Position numbers and translations under genes: made by a program. A stretch of DNA of 64,000 nucleotides from Nitrospirota bacterium (lineage in GTDB: Bacteria > Nitrospirota > JACRHJ01): positions 17,331-81,330 of the forward strand of contig JACRHJ010000035.1 in NCBI GenBank assembly GCA_016212105.1. The letters run 5' to 3'. Numbering within the stretch: the first letter of the stretch is position 1; each line of letters starts with the position of its first letter. The notes under the pieces are model-generated. The model was not told the origin of the DNA, searched no databases, and saw nothing but the letters and a program-made list of their open reading frames with translations. Positions 8,313-17,660 of this stretch are shown in pieces.

Positions 8313-11156
8313 ATGCTGTACATAAGAAACTTATATAATAACGAGTACAATGGGTATACATATGCCAAGATGAAAGGCGAGATAGAAAAGAAACTAATAT
8401 CCAATTTTGATGATGGCATAGTCTTTTATTTGGCCGTAGTCCCAATGGAAGATGCCGGCTCAGAGCATTTGCTAATGGTTGTTAGGCGGCTTGTAATGTC
8501 GCGTCTTAACGGAAAAGCCGATGCCGACTTTGAAAATTTCAAGCTTAAACTTATGGAGCCGGGCTTACTAAGCCGGATTGACTCGTATATATCCGAAAAT
8601 AATTTATCCTCAAAATCACACTTGTATAAACGCTATGAGATAGCACGCCTCTTGTCTGAGAAGGGGTGCTACAAGGAGGGGTTATACCTTTTTGACCTCA
8701 TTTTGAGCGAGAGTGCTAAAACGGATATAGTGTGGTATTTCGCCATGTCAGGTTATGTTGTCGTTCTTCAAAATCGGGGCTTGTTCGCGCAGGCAAAGGA
8801 AATTGCAGATTCGCTGATGGATGCCTGTAATCAGCTTGACGAGAATGTTATTTCAACTGAACAAAAGAACAGCATCCTTTATTTTAGCAATAAACACTAT
8901 GCCACATTATTGAGAAGACTCCATTTTACTGACTTGAGTCGTAAGGTTAGAACTAGCATTATTGCACATTTGGAAGCAGCTTGGAGGTTTTGTCCTTCAT
9001 ATTATGTATGCTTCAGTAAAGGCTTCTTTCATTATTTTATAGGGGAATATGAAAATGCGCTCACCGAGTACAATAATTGCCTTGATATGTTGGAAGGTCA
9101 CGAAAACGAATATTATTTAATTCATCTTAATTGTTGTCTTGCTGAAATGGGATTGCAGAAGAACTTTGAAGCGTCTCATTACACAAGTAGAATATTGCCC
9201 AAGCTTAACAAATACAAAGATAGTGCGGAGAGTTTTCCAAACTTCAAAAATGAAATTAACGACTTTCTCGTTAAATTAATTGAGGATTTTTATAACGGGA
9301 ACGATCCGGATCAAGCCATTCTTCCTGATGTAAGACCAGGTTTTGAGAAGTTGTTGGGTACAAACGAAAGCCTCTATTGCATTAACAACGACTTAAAGAG
9401 AGTTACTGATTATTTTAGGCTTAAAACTTCATCGAGACTTCACGCTTATTTTAAGGAAGAACGCGAGGATGCAGAACGCAAGTTTGCAAACTTTGCTCGC
9501 GTCTTGGACAATTCGCCCACCCTGGCCCCCAGACAAGGTATCGCGCTCTGTGTTGACATCAGGGGCTTTACCAAGATGATGGATGTTGGAGATAATAAAC
9601 GAGCCACTGATAGCCTAAAGATTCTTCGCACACTTCTGCATACATACGTTTCAAGCCATTTCGATGACCTGAACTCTACAGGAGATGGCTATTTGTTCGT
9701 AAAATATACCGACAAGAATACTTCAATAGATGATTATACAACCATGGTTCTCGATATTGTAAGCAAGCTTGAATTAGTCTTCAACGAAATACCAAAAAGG
9801 GCAAAGGTATTGTGCTTAGATGAAGGCTTTAAAATCGGGGCGGGTATTAGTTGTGGTGAATTGATAAGATTGAGGGCAGAGTACAATAGAAGTGTTAGCT
9901 ATTATTTCCTTGGAGATGCTGCCAACAAGGCTACAAGGGTGTGTGATTTCGCCCGGCCGCAGGGTATTGTCATCCATTACAACAGCGAGCATCCATTGAT
10001 TGATAAAGATGTGATAGCAAAAGCTATCACGGTAAAATACGCCAACCTTAAAGGGAAGCCTGGTGAAACATATTGTGTATTGCTCTCGCAGGATGTTAAT
10101 GAGTTGTGTCACGAGTATAGCCACGCGTTCAAATATATCTTTAAGTCTGCAAGTCCTAACGAAAAGAGGATATTTGTCAACTATGGAGAGCCGTGCAAGA
10201 AAGGGTGCATGTACTGTTTAAACCCTAACTCAAAATACGAGACATTTAAGATTAATGATTTTGATGAGGAGCTAAAGAAGTTTTCTGCAACAGATCCATC
10301 AGGCGAGTATTTGGTTTCCTTGGGGTGTGAAAACGAGGCTCTCGACGCAAACAACAAAACAGCGACCACCGAGCTGACGATTCACCTTCTCGATAATACA
10401 AAATACTCAATCCAGATTTCCACCAAGGCTGATGCAGAAACTATTGCCACCTTTATTGATAACCTTGAGGTTGGCTTAAAGGTAGTAAGTAAAGACGACA
10501 TTAAAACACGACTGGTATTCTTGTATTCTTTATGTACCGTAGAGCAATCGCATGTTCTGGAAAAAAACAGGTTCAGCGATGCAGGCGCCAACTCTGAGGA
10601 GCGTGTCAACAAAATAGAAAATGATCTCCAAAGGCTTCTATCGATAGCAAAACGTGGATATAGATTTATACCGTATGTCAAACCCTTCTTGCCGGGTATT
10701 ACAGATAAAGACGTTAAATTGAGAAAGATGTTGTCTGATTTCGATACCGTTGTCGTTGGCTATCCGTATTTTTCGAGGCAGATAATGTATTCGCTCTCGT
10801 CTACGTTATGTAATCAACCGGAAGGTGCCAAGTATTATGACTATTCCAAGTACTTCAGCGACAACGATGTCCTTGCCCTGACCCATCCGCATAGCACTGG
10901 TGATAAGTTGTTTGCGTTTGATTACAAGAAAGAGTTAATGGACTATGTGGCTTCGGTTGAGGGGGTTAATGATAATATAAAGATATTTCTGTCAAGCCCA
11001 TGCGCGGTTGCTTCTTGCAAGGGTGAGACGTGTTCGACAAACGTCGGTGACAGGTCTAAAGAAATTGCGTCTTTACTTTGCAGGAGTCGGGACGCCGAGA
11101 ACTCGGACAGGCGCAAGTGCCCAAATTCCAGTTGTGAGCATAACTCACCGAAATGA
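8313..11156 (+). CDS. Multidomain TPR-like / class III nucleotidyl cyclase / radical-SAM-motif protein
   Basis: Cyclase signatures IALCVDIRGFTKMM, STGDGYLFVKY and FLGDAANKATR; radical-SAM-type EPCKKGCMYC (CxxxCxxC); Cys-rich C-terminus. GGAGG at 8299-8303 before ATG 8313 supports this start over the TTG at 8250. Confidence 0.8.
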   Translation: MLYIRNLYNNEYNGYTYAKMKGEIEKKLISNFDDGIVFYLAVVPMEDAGSEHLLMVVRRLVMSRLNGKADADFENFKLKLMEPGLLSRIDSYISENNLSSKSHLYKRYEIARLLSEKGCYKEGLYLFDLILSESAKTDIVWYFAMSGYVVVLQNRGLFAQAKEIADSLMDACNQLDENVISTEQKNSILYFSNKHYATLLRRLHFTDLSRKVRTSIIAHLEAAWRFCPSYYVCFSKGFFHYFIGEYENALTEYNNCLDMLEGHENEYYLIHLNCCLAEMGLQKNFEASHYTSRILPKLNKYKDSAESFPNFKNEINDFLVKLIEDFYNGNDPDQAILPDVRPGFEKLLGTNESLYCINNDLKRVTDYFRLKTSSRLHAYFKEEREDAERKFANFARVLDNSPTLAPRQGIALCVDIRGFTKMMDVGDNKRATDSLKILRTLLHTYVSSHFDDLNSTGDGYLFVKYTDKNTSIDDYTTMVLDIVSKLELVFNEIPKRAKVLCLDEGFKIGAGISCGELIRLRAEYNRSVSYYFLGDAANKATRVCDFARPQGIVIHYNSEHPLIDKDVIAKAITVKYANLKGKPGETYCVLLSQDVNELCHEYSHAFKYIFKSASPNEKRIFVNYGEPCKKGCMYCLNPNSKYETFKINDFDEELKKFSATDPSGEYLVSLGCENEALDANNKTATTELTIHLLDNTKYSIQISTKADAETIATFIDNLEVGLKVVSKDDIKTRLVFLYSLCTVEQSHVLEKNRFSDAGANSEERVNKIENDLQRLLSIAKRGYRFIPYVKPFLPGITDKDVKLRKMLSDFDTVVVGYPYFSRQIMYSLSSTLCNQPEGAKYYDYSKYFSDNDVLALTHPHSTGDKLFAFDYKKELMDYVASVEGVNDNIKIFLSSPCAVASCKGETCSTNVGDRSKEIASLLCRSRDAENSDRRKCPNSSCEHNSPK

Positions 11157-11944
11157 ACACTGATATAGAGAGATGGATAGTTTCCCGGTTGAGCGGGAAA
11201 AATCAGGACGCTTCGGATCAAAGCCATGACCTGGACCACTTCATGCGTGTTAACAATATCGCGCGCAAGTTGTTGAGTTTGTTTGAGCATGACAATCCGG
11301 CAATCCAACTGGAATATGAAGACCGAATAGTGTTGTCATCGGCATGCTTGTTGCACGATATAGGCGACAAAAAGCTATGCGGCGGGATAGACATGCGAGA
11401 GAGAAATATAAGGGATTTTCTTGGCATGGGCGTGGCCGAGTTGACTATTACGCCTGACGTTGTGAGCAGAACATGTATGATTGTTTCCAAGGCATCGTTC
11501 AGTGATTTTGTTGCGGAGAGAGACAAGAAAAACAGAAGAGGTTTGTGGAGTGAAAATGACAATCTGGTTTGCGATATTCTTGAGGATTCGGATAGAATCG
11601 ACGCTATTGGGGCCGTAGGGATTGCAAGGTGCCTTGCATTTAAAAAGAATGTAGGGATATTAAAACCGAATGAAAGGCCGCGGACATTAAGCGAGTTAGG
11701 GAGGGCCGCAACTTGTGACGTGGAATACAGGTCGGCCATTACTCACTTTTTCGAGAAATTGCTACATATTCACAAGAACCTTAATCTGGATGTGAGTAAA
11801 CGATTTGCTCAAGACAGACATGAACTGACGGTTAATTATCTTAAAGCGTTTCTTGAAGAATACAAAATGACATCCGAAGAATATATTCCAACGATAATGG
11901 AATTGCAGGAGATGTGTTCAAATACCAATTGGTATGAACGCTGA
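11153..11944 (+). CDS. HD-domain phosphohydrolase (YedJ-like)
   Basis: SHDLDHFMRVNNIARKL...ACLLHDIGDKK...LEDSDRIDAIGAVGIARCLAF; ATGA overlap with the upstream cyclase/radical-SAM gene. Confidence 0.8.
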   Translation: MNTDIERWIVSRLSGKNQDASDQSHDLDHFMRVNNIARKLLSLFEHDNPAIQLEYEDRIVLSSACLLHDIGDKKLCGGIDMRERNIRDFLGMGVAELTITPDVVSRTCMIVSKASFSDFVAERDKKNRRGLWSENDNLVCDILEDSDRIDAIGAVGIARCLAFKKNVGILKPNERPRTLSELGRAATCDVEYRSAITHFFEKLLHIHKNLNLDVSKRFAQDRHELTVNYLKAFLEEYKMTSEEYIPTIMELQEMCSNTNWYER

Positions 11945-11986
11945 TTTCCCCTTGCCCTTTCCCCCGTACCCTGCTAATATTCCCCC

Positions 11987-13204
11987 ATGTTTATAAGGGC
12001 CTGCATTATAGCCGTCCTGACGTCGGCGGCGCTCCTCACGTCCGCGCCCGCGCGCGCCGCGGACGACCCGTCGAAGGCCAAGACCGAGCTTGAGCGCATC
12101 CAGAGAGAACTCACAGGCATAAAGAAGAAGGCCACCGAGACCGGCAAGAAGGAGAAGTCCGTCCTGACCGAGATCGAGAAGATGGACCGGAAGCTCTCGG
12201 CCAAGCGGGCCGAGGTGAAGAAGCTGGAGAAGCACTTGGGCAAGGTCAGTTCGGAACTCGAAACCACCGCGCAGGAGATGGAAAACACGAACAGCAAGCT
12301 CGCAGAGAGGCAGGGCTCGCTCAGGGAGCGGCTCCGTGCGATGTACACTGCGGGACGTGCAGGCGGGGCATGGGCGCTGCTCATGACCGGCGACTACGGG
12401 GGTACGCTCAAGCGGTACAAGTACCTCTCCGTGATGTCCCAGAGGGACAAGACGCTGGTGGACAGGTACGCGAGCGACCTCGACGAGCTGGCCCGCCACA
12501 GGGAGCTCCTCGGCGAGAAGCGCAGGGACTACGACTCCCTGAGGGCGGCCCGGGACAAGGAGGCGAAAAAGGTCGCGGCGCAGGAGGAGGACAAGAAGAG
12601 GCTGCTCGTCACCATAAGGAAGCAGAAGGGCTCCTACGAGGCGATGGCGAGGGAGCTGGAGGAATCGAGCAGGAGGATGCAGGCGCTCATCCAGAGGATC
12701 GAGGCCGAGTCGAAGGCGCGCGAGAAGGCGGCCTCGAAGCCGCCAGCGTCCGGCGCCCCCGGCGCCCCGAAGCCCCATGTCGCGGCCGCTCCGCCCGGCA
12801 GTTTCCCGTCCCTCAAGGCCGGGCTGGACTGGCCGGTGGCCGGGAAGGTCATAAGCCGGTTCGGCAGGCAGAAGCACCCCGATTTCGACACGTACATAGA
12901 CAAGAAGGGGATAGAGATACAGGCGGGGGTGGGCTCGGACGTTCGCGCGGTCGAGGCGGCCGAGGTCGCCTTCGCCGACTGGTTCAAGGGGCTCGGCCTG
13001 GTAGCGATACTGCACCACGGGGGCGACTACTACACGGTATACGCCCACCTCTCGGGACTCAGGGTGAAGACGGGCGACCGGGTGTCGAAGGGCCAGAACA
13101 TAGCCTCGGTCGGGGACTCGGGCGCGTCCGGGCCCTCGCTCTACTTCGAGGTCAGGCGCGGGGCGTCCGCCCAGGACCCGCTCCGGTGGCTCAGGAGAAG
13201 GTAA
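11987..13204 (+). CDS. EnvC-like murein hydrolase activator / M23 peptidase-domain protein
   Basis: Signal peptide, long coiled coil, C-terminal M23-type domain (GIEIQAGVGSDVRAVEAAEVAFADWFKGLGLVAILHHGGDYYTVYAHL). Confidence 0.88.
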   Translation: MFIRACIIAVLTSAALLTSAPARAADDPSKAKTELERIQRELTGIKKKATETGKKEKSVLTEIEKMDRKLSAKRAEVKKLEKHLGKVSSELETTAQEMENTNSKLAERQGSLRERLRAMYTAGRAGGAWALLMTGDYGGTLKRYKYLSVMSQRDKTLVDRYASDLDELARHRELLGEKRRDYDSLRAARDKEAKKVAAQEEDKKRLLVTIRKQKGSYEAMARELEESSRRMQALIQRIEAESKAREKAASKPPASGAPGAPKPHVAAAPPGSFPSLKAGLDWPVAGKVISRFGRQKHPDFDTYIDKKGIEIQAGVGSDVRAVEAAEVAFADWFKGLGLVAILHHGGDYYTVYAHLSGLRVKTGDRVSKGQNIASVGDSGASGPSLYFEVRRGASAQDPLRWLRRR

Positions 13205-13259
13205 GAAATACCTCTTTGCTAATCAGGCGCAATGCGGTATAATTACATAACTCATAGAA

Positions 13260-13296
13260 GTTTTTGGGCCGCCTTTTTCCAAAAAGGCGGGACTTT
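13260..13296. repeat. Palindromic intergenic repeat, family R5 (GTTTTTGGGCCGCCTTTTTNNAAAAAGGCGGGACTTT)
   Basis: Direct match to copies at 19442, 29320 and 59252. Confidence 0.8.
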
Positions 13297-13328
13297 CCAA
13301 TCACCCCGTTCCGGTTTGGAGGATTTAG

Positions 13329-14705
13329 ATGCGTTTTTTCGGCAGTGACAGAAGTGTGGCCCCGCTCGTGGCGGTGCTTGTATTCGTGATGGGCGTCTTC
13401 ATGGGCTCGGTCATGGTGCGTTACAGCCAGGCGGACAACGAGACTTACGACAACCTCAAGACGTTCTCCGAGGTGCTGTCGCTGGTGCAGAGGAACTACG
13501 TCGAGGAGGTGGACGCCAAGGAGCTTATCTATGGCGCCATCAAGGGGATGCTGAACAACCTCGACCCGCACTCCTCGTTCATGACGCCGGAGATGTACAA
13601 GGAGATGCAGGTCGACACAAAGGGCGAGTTCGGCGGACTCGGCATCCAGATAGGCATCAAGGACAAGATGCTGACCGTCATCGCGCCGATCGAGGACACC
13701 CCGGCCTATGCCGCCGGCATCCTCGCGGGCGACAAGATAGTCAAGATAGACGGCGCTCAGACCAAGGACATGACGCTCACGGAGGCGGTCGAGAAGATGC
13801 GCGGCCCAAAGGGGACGAAGGTCACGATTACGGTCTGGCGCGAGGGCTTCAAGGAGCCCAAGGACTACACGCTTACACGCGACATCATAAAAATCAAGAG
13901 CGTCAAGTCCAAGGTGATGGATGACATTGGGTATGTGCGCGTCAGCCAGTTCCAGGAGAACACGGACACCGACCTCCAGAAGGCACTGGCGGAGCTTGAC
14001 GAGAATAAGGTCAGGGCTATAGTCCTGGACCTCAGGAACGACCCGGGCGGGCTCCTCAACATGGCGGTGGACGTCGCGGGCGAGTTCCTGCCTACCGGCA
14101 AGCTCGTGGTCTACATCAAGGGCAGGGACGGCAAGAAGGACGAGTTCTTCACCGCCAACAAGAGCCCGAGGACCGAAATGCCGATGGTGGTCCTGGTGAA
14201 CGAGGGTTCGGCCTCGGCCTCCGAGATCGTCGCGGGCGCGCTCCAGGACTGGGGCAGGGCGGTGGTCATGGGCACGACCACCTTCGGCAAGGGCTCCGTC
14301 CAGACGGTCATAGGGCTGTCCGACGGCTCCGGCCTCAGGCTCACCACGGCGAAGTACTACACGCCGAAGGACCGCTCGATACAGAACACCGGCATCAAGC
14401 CGGACATAGAGGTCAAGCAGCCGCCCCTCGCCGGTAACAACGCACGCGAGACCGACTTCCCGCACTCGCTCAGGGAGAAGGACCTTGAGAGACACCTGGG
14501 CAACGAGACGGTGAAGGAGGACGAGGCTGCTCCCGATGCCAAGCAGGACGCCGAGCCCAAGAAGGAGCCGACCATAGAGGAGATGCCGGGCGACAGCACG
14601 ACTCTCGGGCCGGTCGAGCGCTCAGAGAAGGACGACTACCAGCTCCAGAGGGCAGTGGACCTGCTGAAGGGCCTGCTGATACTCGATGCGCAGAAGAAGA
14701 AGTAG
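13329..14705 (+). CDS. C-terminal processing peptidase, S41 family, PDZ-containing
   Basis: YVEEVDAKELIYGAIKGMLNNLDPHSSFM, PDZ region, VNEGSASASEIVAGALQD, TTFGKGSVQTV. Confidence 0.95.
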   Translation: MRFFGSDRSVAPLVAVLVFVMGVFMGSVMVRYSQADNETYDNLKTFSEVLSLVQRNYVEEVDAKELIYGAIKGMLNNLDPHSSFMTPEMYKEMQVDTKGEFGGLGIQIGIKDKMLTVIAPIEDTPAYAAGILAGDKIVKIDGAQTKDMTLTEAVEKMRGPKGTKVTITVWREGFKEPKDYTLTRDIIKIKSVKSKVMDDIGYVRVSQFQENTDTDLQKALAELDENKVRAIVLDLRNDPGGLLNMAVDVAGEFLPTGKLVVYIKGRDGKKDEFFTANKSPRTEMPMVVLVNEGSASASEIVAGALQDWGRAVVMGTTTFGKGSVQTVIGLSDGSGLRLTTAKYYTPKDRSIQNTGIKPDIEVKQPPLAGNNARETDFPHSLREKDLERHLGNETVKEDEAAPDAKQDAEPKKEPTIEEMPGDSTTLGPVERSEKDDYQLQRAVDLLKGLLILDAQKKK

Positions 14706-14727
14706 ACCCTTCGGGGGTTACATGTGA

Positions 14728-14770
14728 TAAACGAAACGGGGGAGGCCGATGGCCTCCCCCGTTTCGTTTA
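14728..14770. terminator. Perfect 20-bp stem hairpin, likely intrinsic/bidirectional terminator
   Basis: taaacgaaacgggggaggcc-gat-ggcctcccccgtttcgttta downstream of the S41 peptidase. Confidence 0.75.
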
Positions 14771-14850
14771 TGTAGGGGCCGACCCGTGTGTCGGCCCTGA
14801 TTGTCACCCCCGTGAAAACGGGGGTCCATTTTGAATTATGGCATTACAAT

Positions 14851-14875
14851 GGATTCCCGCTTTCGCGGGAATGAC
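14851..14875. repeat. Palindromic repeat, family R1 (GGATTCCCGCTTTCGCGGGAATGAC)
   Basis: Same element in either orientation at about 14 sites in the window. Confidence 0.8.
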
Positions 14876-14886
14876 AGACAAAGGAG

Positions 14887-14932
14887 TAGATTGCCGCGTC
14901 GTCCCGCGAAACGCGGAACTCCTCGCAAAGAC
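14887..14932. repeat. Palindromic repeat, family R4 (ATTGCCGCGTCGTCCCGCGAAACGCGGAACTCCTCGCAA)
   Basis: Matches elements at 23806 and 42251. Confidence 0.75.
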
Positions 14933-14958
14933 AGATAAGGCGTCGCGGCGCCACGGCC

Positions 14959-15942
14959 TTATTCCCCCTCGCCCATCTCCGGCCTGCCCTTGTAGAAGTA
15001 CCGCTCGTACAGCTTGTTGTACGCGGTGAAATCGCCCTCGGTCAGGTCCTTCCCGGCGAACTCCATCAGGCCCTGGAGCTTCGCGTCGAGGTTGTCCGCG
15101 TAGTGCAGGATGAACGCCTCCAGGCATTTCGGCCGCTTGGGCGCGCCGTACTCCAGCTCCCCGTGGTGCGACAGCACCATGTGCATCAGGAGTTCCGCCG
15201 CGTCCTCCGGGAAGCCTTCGACCTCGTCCATGCGCGCCTTGAGCGTAAGCAGGCCGAGAGATACGTGGCCCAGGAGCCTCCCCTTCTTCGTGAAGTCGAA
15301 GGTCGGGCCGGGCGTCAGCTCCTCCATCTTGCCTATGTCGTGCAGGAGCGCGCCCGCTATCAGGATGTCCCTGTTTATCATCGCGGCTATCTTGGGGTCG
15401 GTCTCGCTGTACTCCTTGTATATAATCTCGCACAGACGCGCGACCTTCAGCGTGTGCTGGATGAGGCCGCCGGAAAATGCGTGGTGTATGCCCTTCGCGG
15501 CCGGCGCGGCCTTGAACGCGGCCATGAAGCCGGGGTCGCCGAATATGTTGTTTATCAGCTCGCGCACCTTGGGGCTCTTTATGCCCGCGACTATCTCCGC
15601 GACCTCGCCCGCGAGGCCGTCAACGTCCCTGTCCGTCGTGGCGACGAAACGCTCGATGTACTCCGGCGTCTGCTCGACCTTCTTCAGCGTCTGGATGGTA
15701 AGCTGGAGCGTGCCCTGGTAGTTCGAGACGTCGCCCCTGATGCCCAAGAAGTCGCCCTTGACGAACTTCTGGTTGTGCGCCTCCGCGTTGTCCCAGATTA
15801 CCGCGTCCACGGAGCCGGTCTTGTCGGACAGCTTGAGCGCAAGGAACGCCTTGCCCGCGCGCGTGATGCGCAGGCTCTTCTCGGAGACCGCGAAGACAGA
15901 CTCGACCCGCTCGCCCTCTTTCAGTTCGTTTATGTATTTCAA
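14959..15942 (-). CDS. YhaM-like OB-fold/HD-domain 3'-5' exoribonuclease family protein
   Basis: OB-fold N-terminus (LRITRAGKAFLALKLSDKTGSVDAVIWDN) and HD domain (LLHDIGKMEELTPG, HMVLSHHGELEYGAPKRPKCLEAFILHYADNLDAK); probable TTG start at 15942 with an upstream GGGGAG. Confidence 0.85.
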   Translation of the reverse strand: MKYINELKEGERVESVFAVSEKSLRITRAGKAFLALKLSDKTGSVDAVIWDNAEAHNQKFVKGDFLGIRGDVSNYQGTLQLTIQTLKKVEQTPEYIERFVATTDRDVDGLAGEVAEIVAGIKSPKVRELINNIFGDPGFMAAFKAAPAAKGIHHAFSGGLIQHTLKVARLCEIIYKEYSETDPKIAAMINRDILIAGALLHDIGKMEELTPGPTFDFTKKGRLLGHVSLGLLTLKARMDEVEGFPEDAAELLMHMVLSHHGELEYGAPKRPKCLEAFILHYADNLDAKLQGLMEFAGKDLTEGDFTAYNKLYERYFYKGRPEMGEGE

Positions 15943-15970
15943 GTGGACTCCCCTCACCCCTGTAGTTGAC

Positions 15971-15997
15971 GTCATTCCCGCGAAAGCGGGAATCCAG
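15971..15997. repeat. Palindromic repeat, family R1
   Basis: gtcattcccgcgaaagcgggaatccag. Confidence 0.8.
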
Positions 15998-16158
15998 CGA
16001 CTTTGGCCTGTCTTGCTCGCTTGAGTATATTTTATCCCGCCACATAATGTCAATGAAGTTCGGGGGCGGACAAATCTTTCTTGACTTTGAGGTGGATATT
16101 ATATAGGTTAGGTTTGCAGGGATTGCACTTAACGCCCGACTTGATGGGAAGGTTGTGT

Positions 16159-17643
16159 ATGAGTGAGAACGAGGAGATGAAGCCGCTTAGGAAGATTAGT
16201 GATGAGGAGTTGAAGGCTGTCCTTGCGGAGCATAAAAGGTGGTTTGCAACCAAGGGCAAGAAAGGAACGCAAGCCGACTTTTCAAATTCAGACATACAGA
16301 ATATAGACTTACAGGGCGCTAACTTAGAAAAGGCAAACCTTTGGGGGGCAAACCTCTGGAAGGCCAACCTTGAATCGGCCAACCTCCAAGGGGCCGAGCT
16401 CAGTGATGCCAACCTAAGTCAGGCTACCCTCAAGTGGGGCAAACTCAGCGGCGCAATCCTCCAGATGGCCAAACTCAGCGGCGCGAACCTCCAAATGGCC
16501 AAACTCAATGGGGCAGACCTAATACTGGCGGATATTCACGATGCGGACCTATTGCATGCCGACCTTCAAGGGGCAACACTCTACAGGTCTAACCTCAAAA
16601 GAGCAATTCTTTTCGAGACCAACCTTTACAGGACTAGACTCTCTAAGGCCAATCTCTATAGAGCTAATCTCGTAGGGGCAAACCTCGTAGAGGCAAACCT
16701 CGTAGGGGCAAACCTTGAAGGTGCAAACCTGAATAGTGCAAAGTTCACCACGCGCGAGGAGATCGAACAATTTGACAGGGAACAGGCAAAGAAAGAGAAT
16801 GATAATGCAAGGAAAGACAATGAAGGAGCGGAAGAAATTACTCGTCCACAATTTCCTGACTTCCTACACGCCAAACTCAACGGTGCAACTCTTATAAACT
16901 GCAACCTCAAGTACGCGAGAAACCTCTATGCCGGTCAGCTCGCCGGCACCGACCTGACCGGCTCAACCCTCCCCGAGCATATCACATGGGAACCCGGCCT
17001 GGAGTACGTAAAAGAGTCGGCCATATCCACCAATAAGACCTATTACGTTCTGTTGGGCGGTTGCGCATACTCGGCTCTTGCAATAGCCACAAAGGCCAAG
17101 CATTCGACAACCAGCACTACGCAGCAATCCGATAAGCCACTAACTCTGCCAGTAATCAATAGCCCGGTTGAAATGGCCGACTTCTTTGTTTTTGCACCTG
17201 CGGTAATCTTCCTGATACACCTATATTTTCTTATCAAACTTCAAAACGTGTGGCGCGGTCTGAGCAAACTACCTGCATACTTCGAGGACGGACGTCCATT
17301 GTATGACAGGGCATACCCTTGGATATTTATAAGCCTCGCACGACCTCTCATTCCGTTACTCAGAAAGAAGGGCGACCATCCCCTCGACCTCTGGTTGCAG
17401 ATATTTGCCGCAGTAGTAATGGCTTGGGTGGTCGTCCCTGTAACACTCTACTATTTCTGGCGTGAATATGTTTTGAACTTTCCAAGCCTTGATGCAAATT
17501 ATCAGATCGGGATATTTGGGATAAACGTGTTTGTGAGCGTTCTCTTTGGCTACTTGGCAGTTGCCACGCTTAGCGGGTACAGTTTATGGGAGCGCATCAA
17601 AGTTAAAGCGATAAGCCTCAAGGACAGACTCGCCCATCGTTAG
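16159..17643 (+). CDS. Pentapeptide-repeat protein with C-terminal transmembrane segments
   Basis: Long run of A(N/D)Lxx repeats (ANLEKANLWGANLWKANLESANLQGAEL...), a charged insert, more repeats, then hydrophobic helices; GGGAAGG RBS before ATG 16159. Confidence 0.88.
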   Translation: MSENEEMKPLRKISDEELKAVLAEHKRWFATKGKKGTQADFSNSDIQNIDLQGANLEKANLWGANLWKANLESANLQGAELSDANLSQATLKWGKLSGAILQMAKLSGANLQMAKLNGADLILADIHDADLLHADLQGATLYRSNLKRAILFETNLYRTRLSKANLYRANLVGANLVEANLVGANLEGANLNSAKFTTREEIEQFDREQAKKENDNARKDNEGAEEITRPQFPDFLHAKLNGATLINCNLKYARNLYAGQLAGTDLTGSTLPEHITWEPGLEYVKESAISTNKTYYVLLGGCAYSALAIATKAKHSTTSTTQQSDKPLTLPVINSPVEMADFFVFAPAVIFLIHLYFLIKLQNVWRGLSKLPAYFEDGRPLYDRAYPWIFISLARPLIPLLRKKGDHPLDLWLQIFAAVVMAWVVVPVTLYYFWREYVLNFPSLDANYQIGIFGINVFVSVLFGYLAVATLSGYSLWERIKVKAISLKDRLAHR

Positions 17644-17660
17644 GCCACCTGAAACACAAA

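Noticed and set aside
8250-11156. Calling the cyclase locus a Pycsar or CBASS system
   Set aside because: No adjacent TM, TIR or other known effector gene; the cyclase is class III rather than CD-NTase; and the radical-SAM-like fusion does not match those architectures. Left as unclassified.
15943-16053. N-terminal extension of the YhaM-like ORF (MTLCGGIKYTQASKTGQSRWIPAFAGMT...)
   Set aside because: The extension is translation of the R1 palindrome; SRWIPAFAGMT is a typical artefact of this repeat. A TTG start with an RBS at 15942 fits the domain better.
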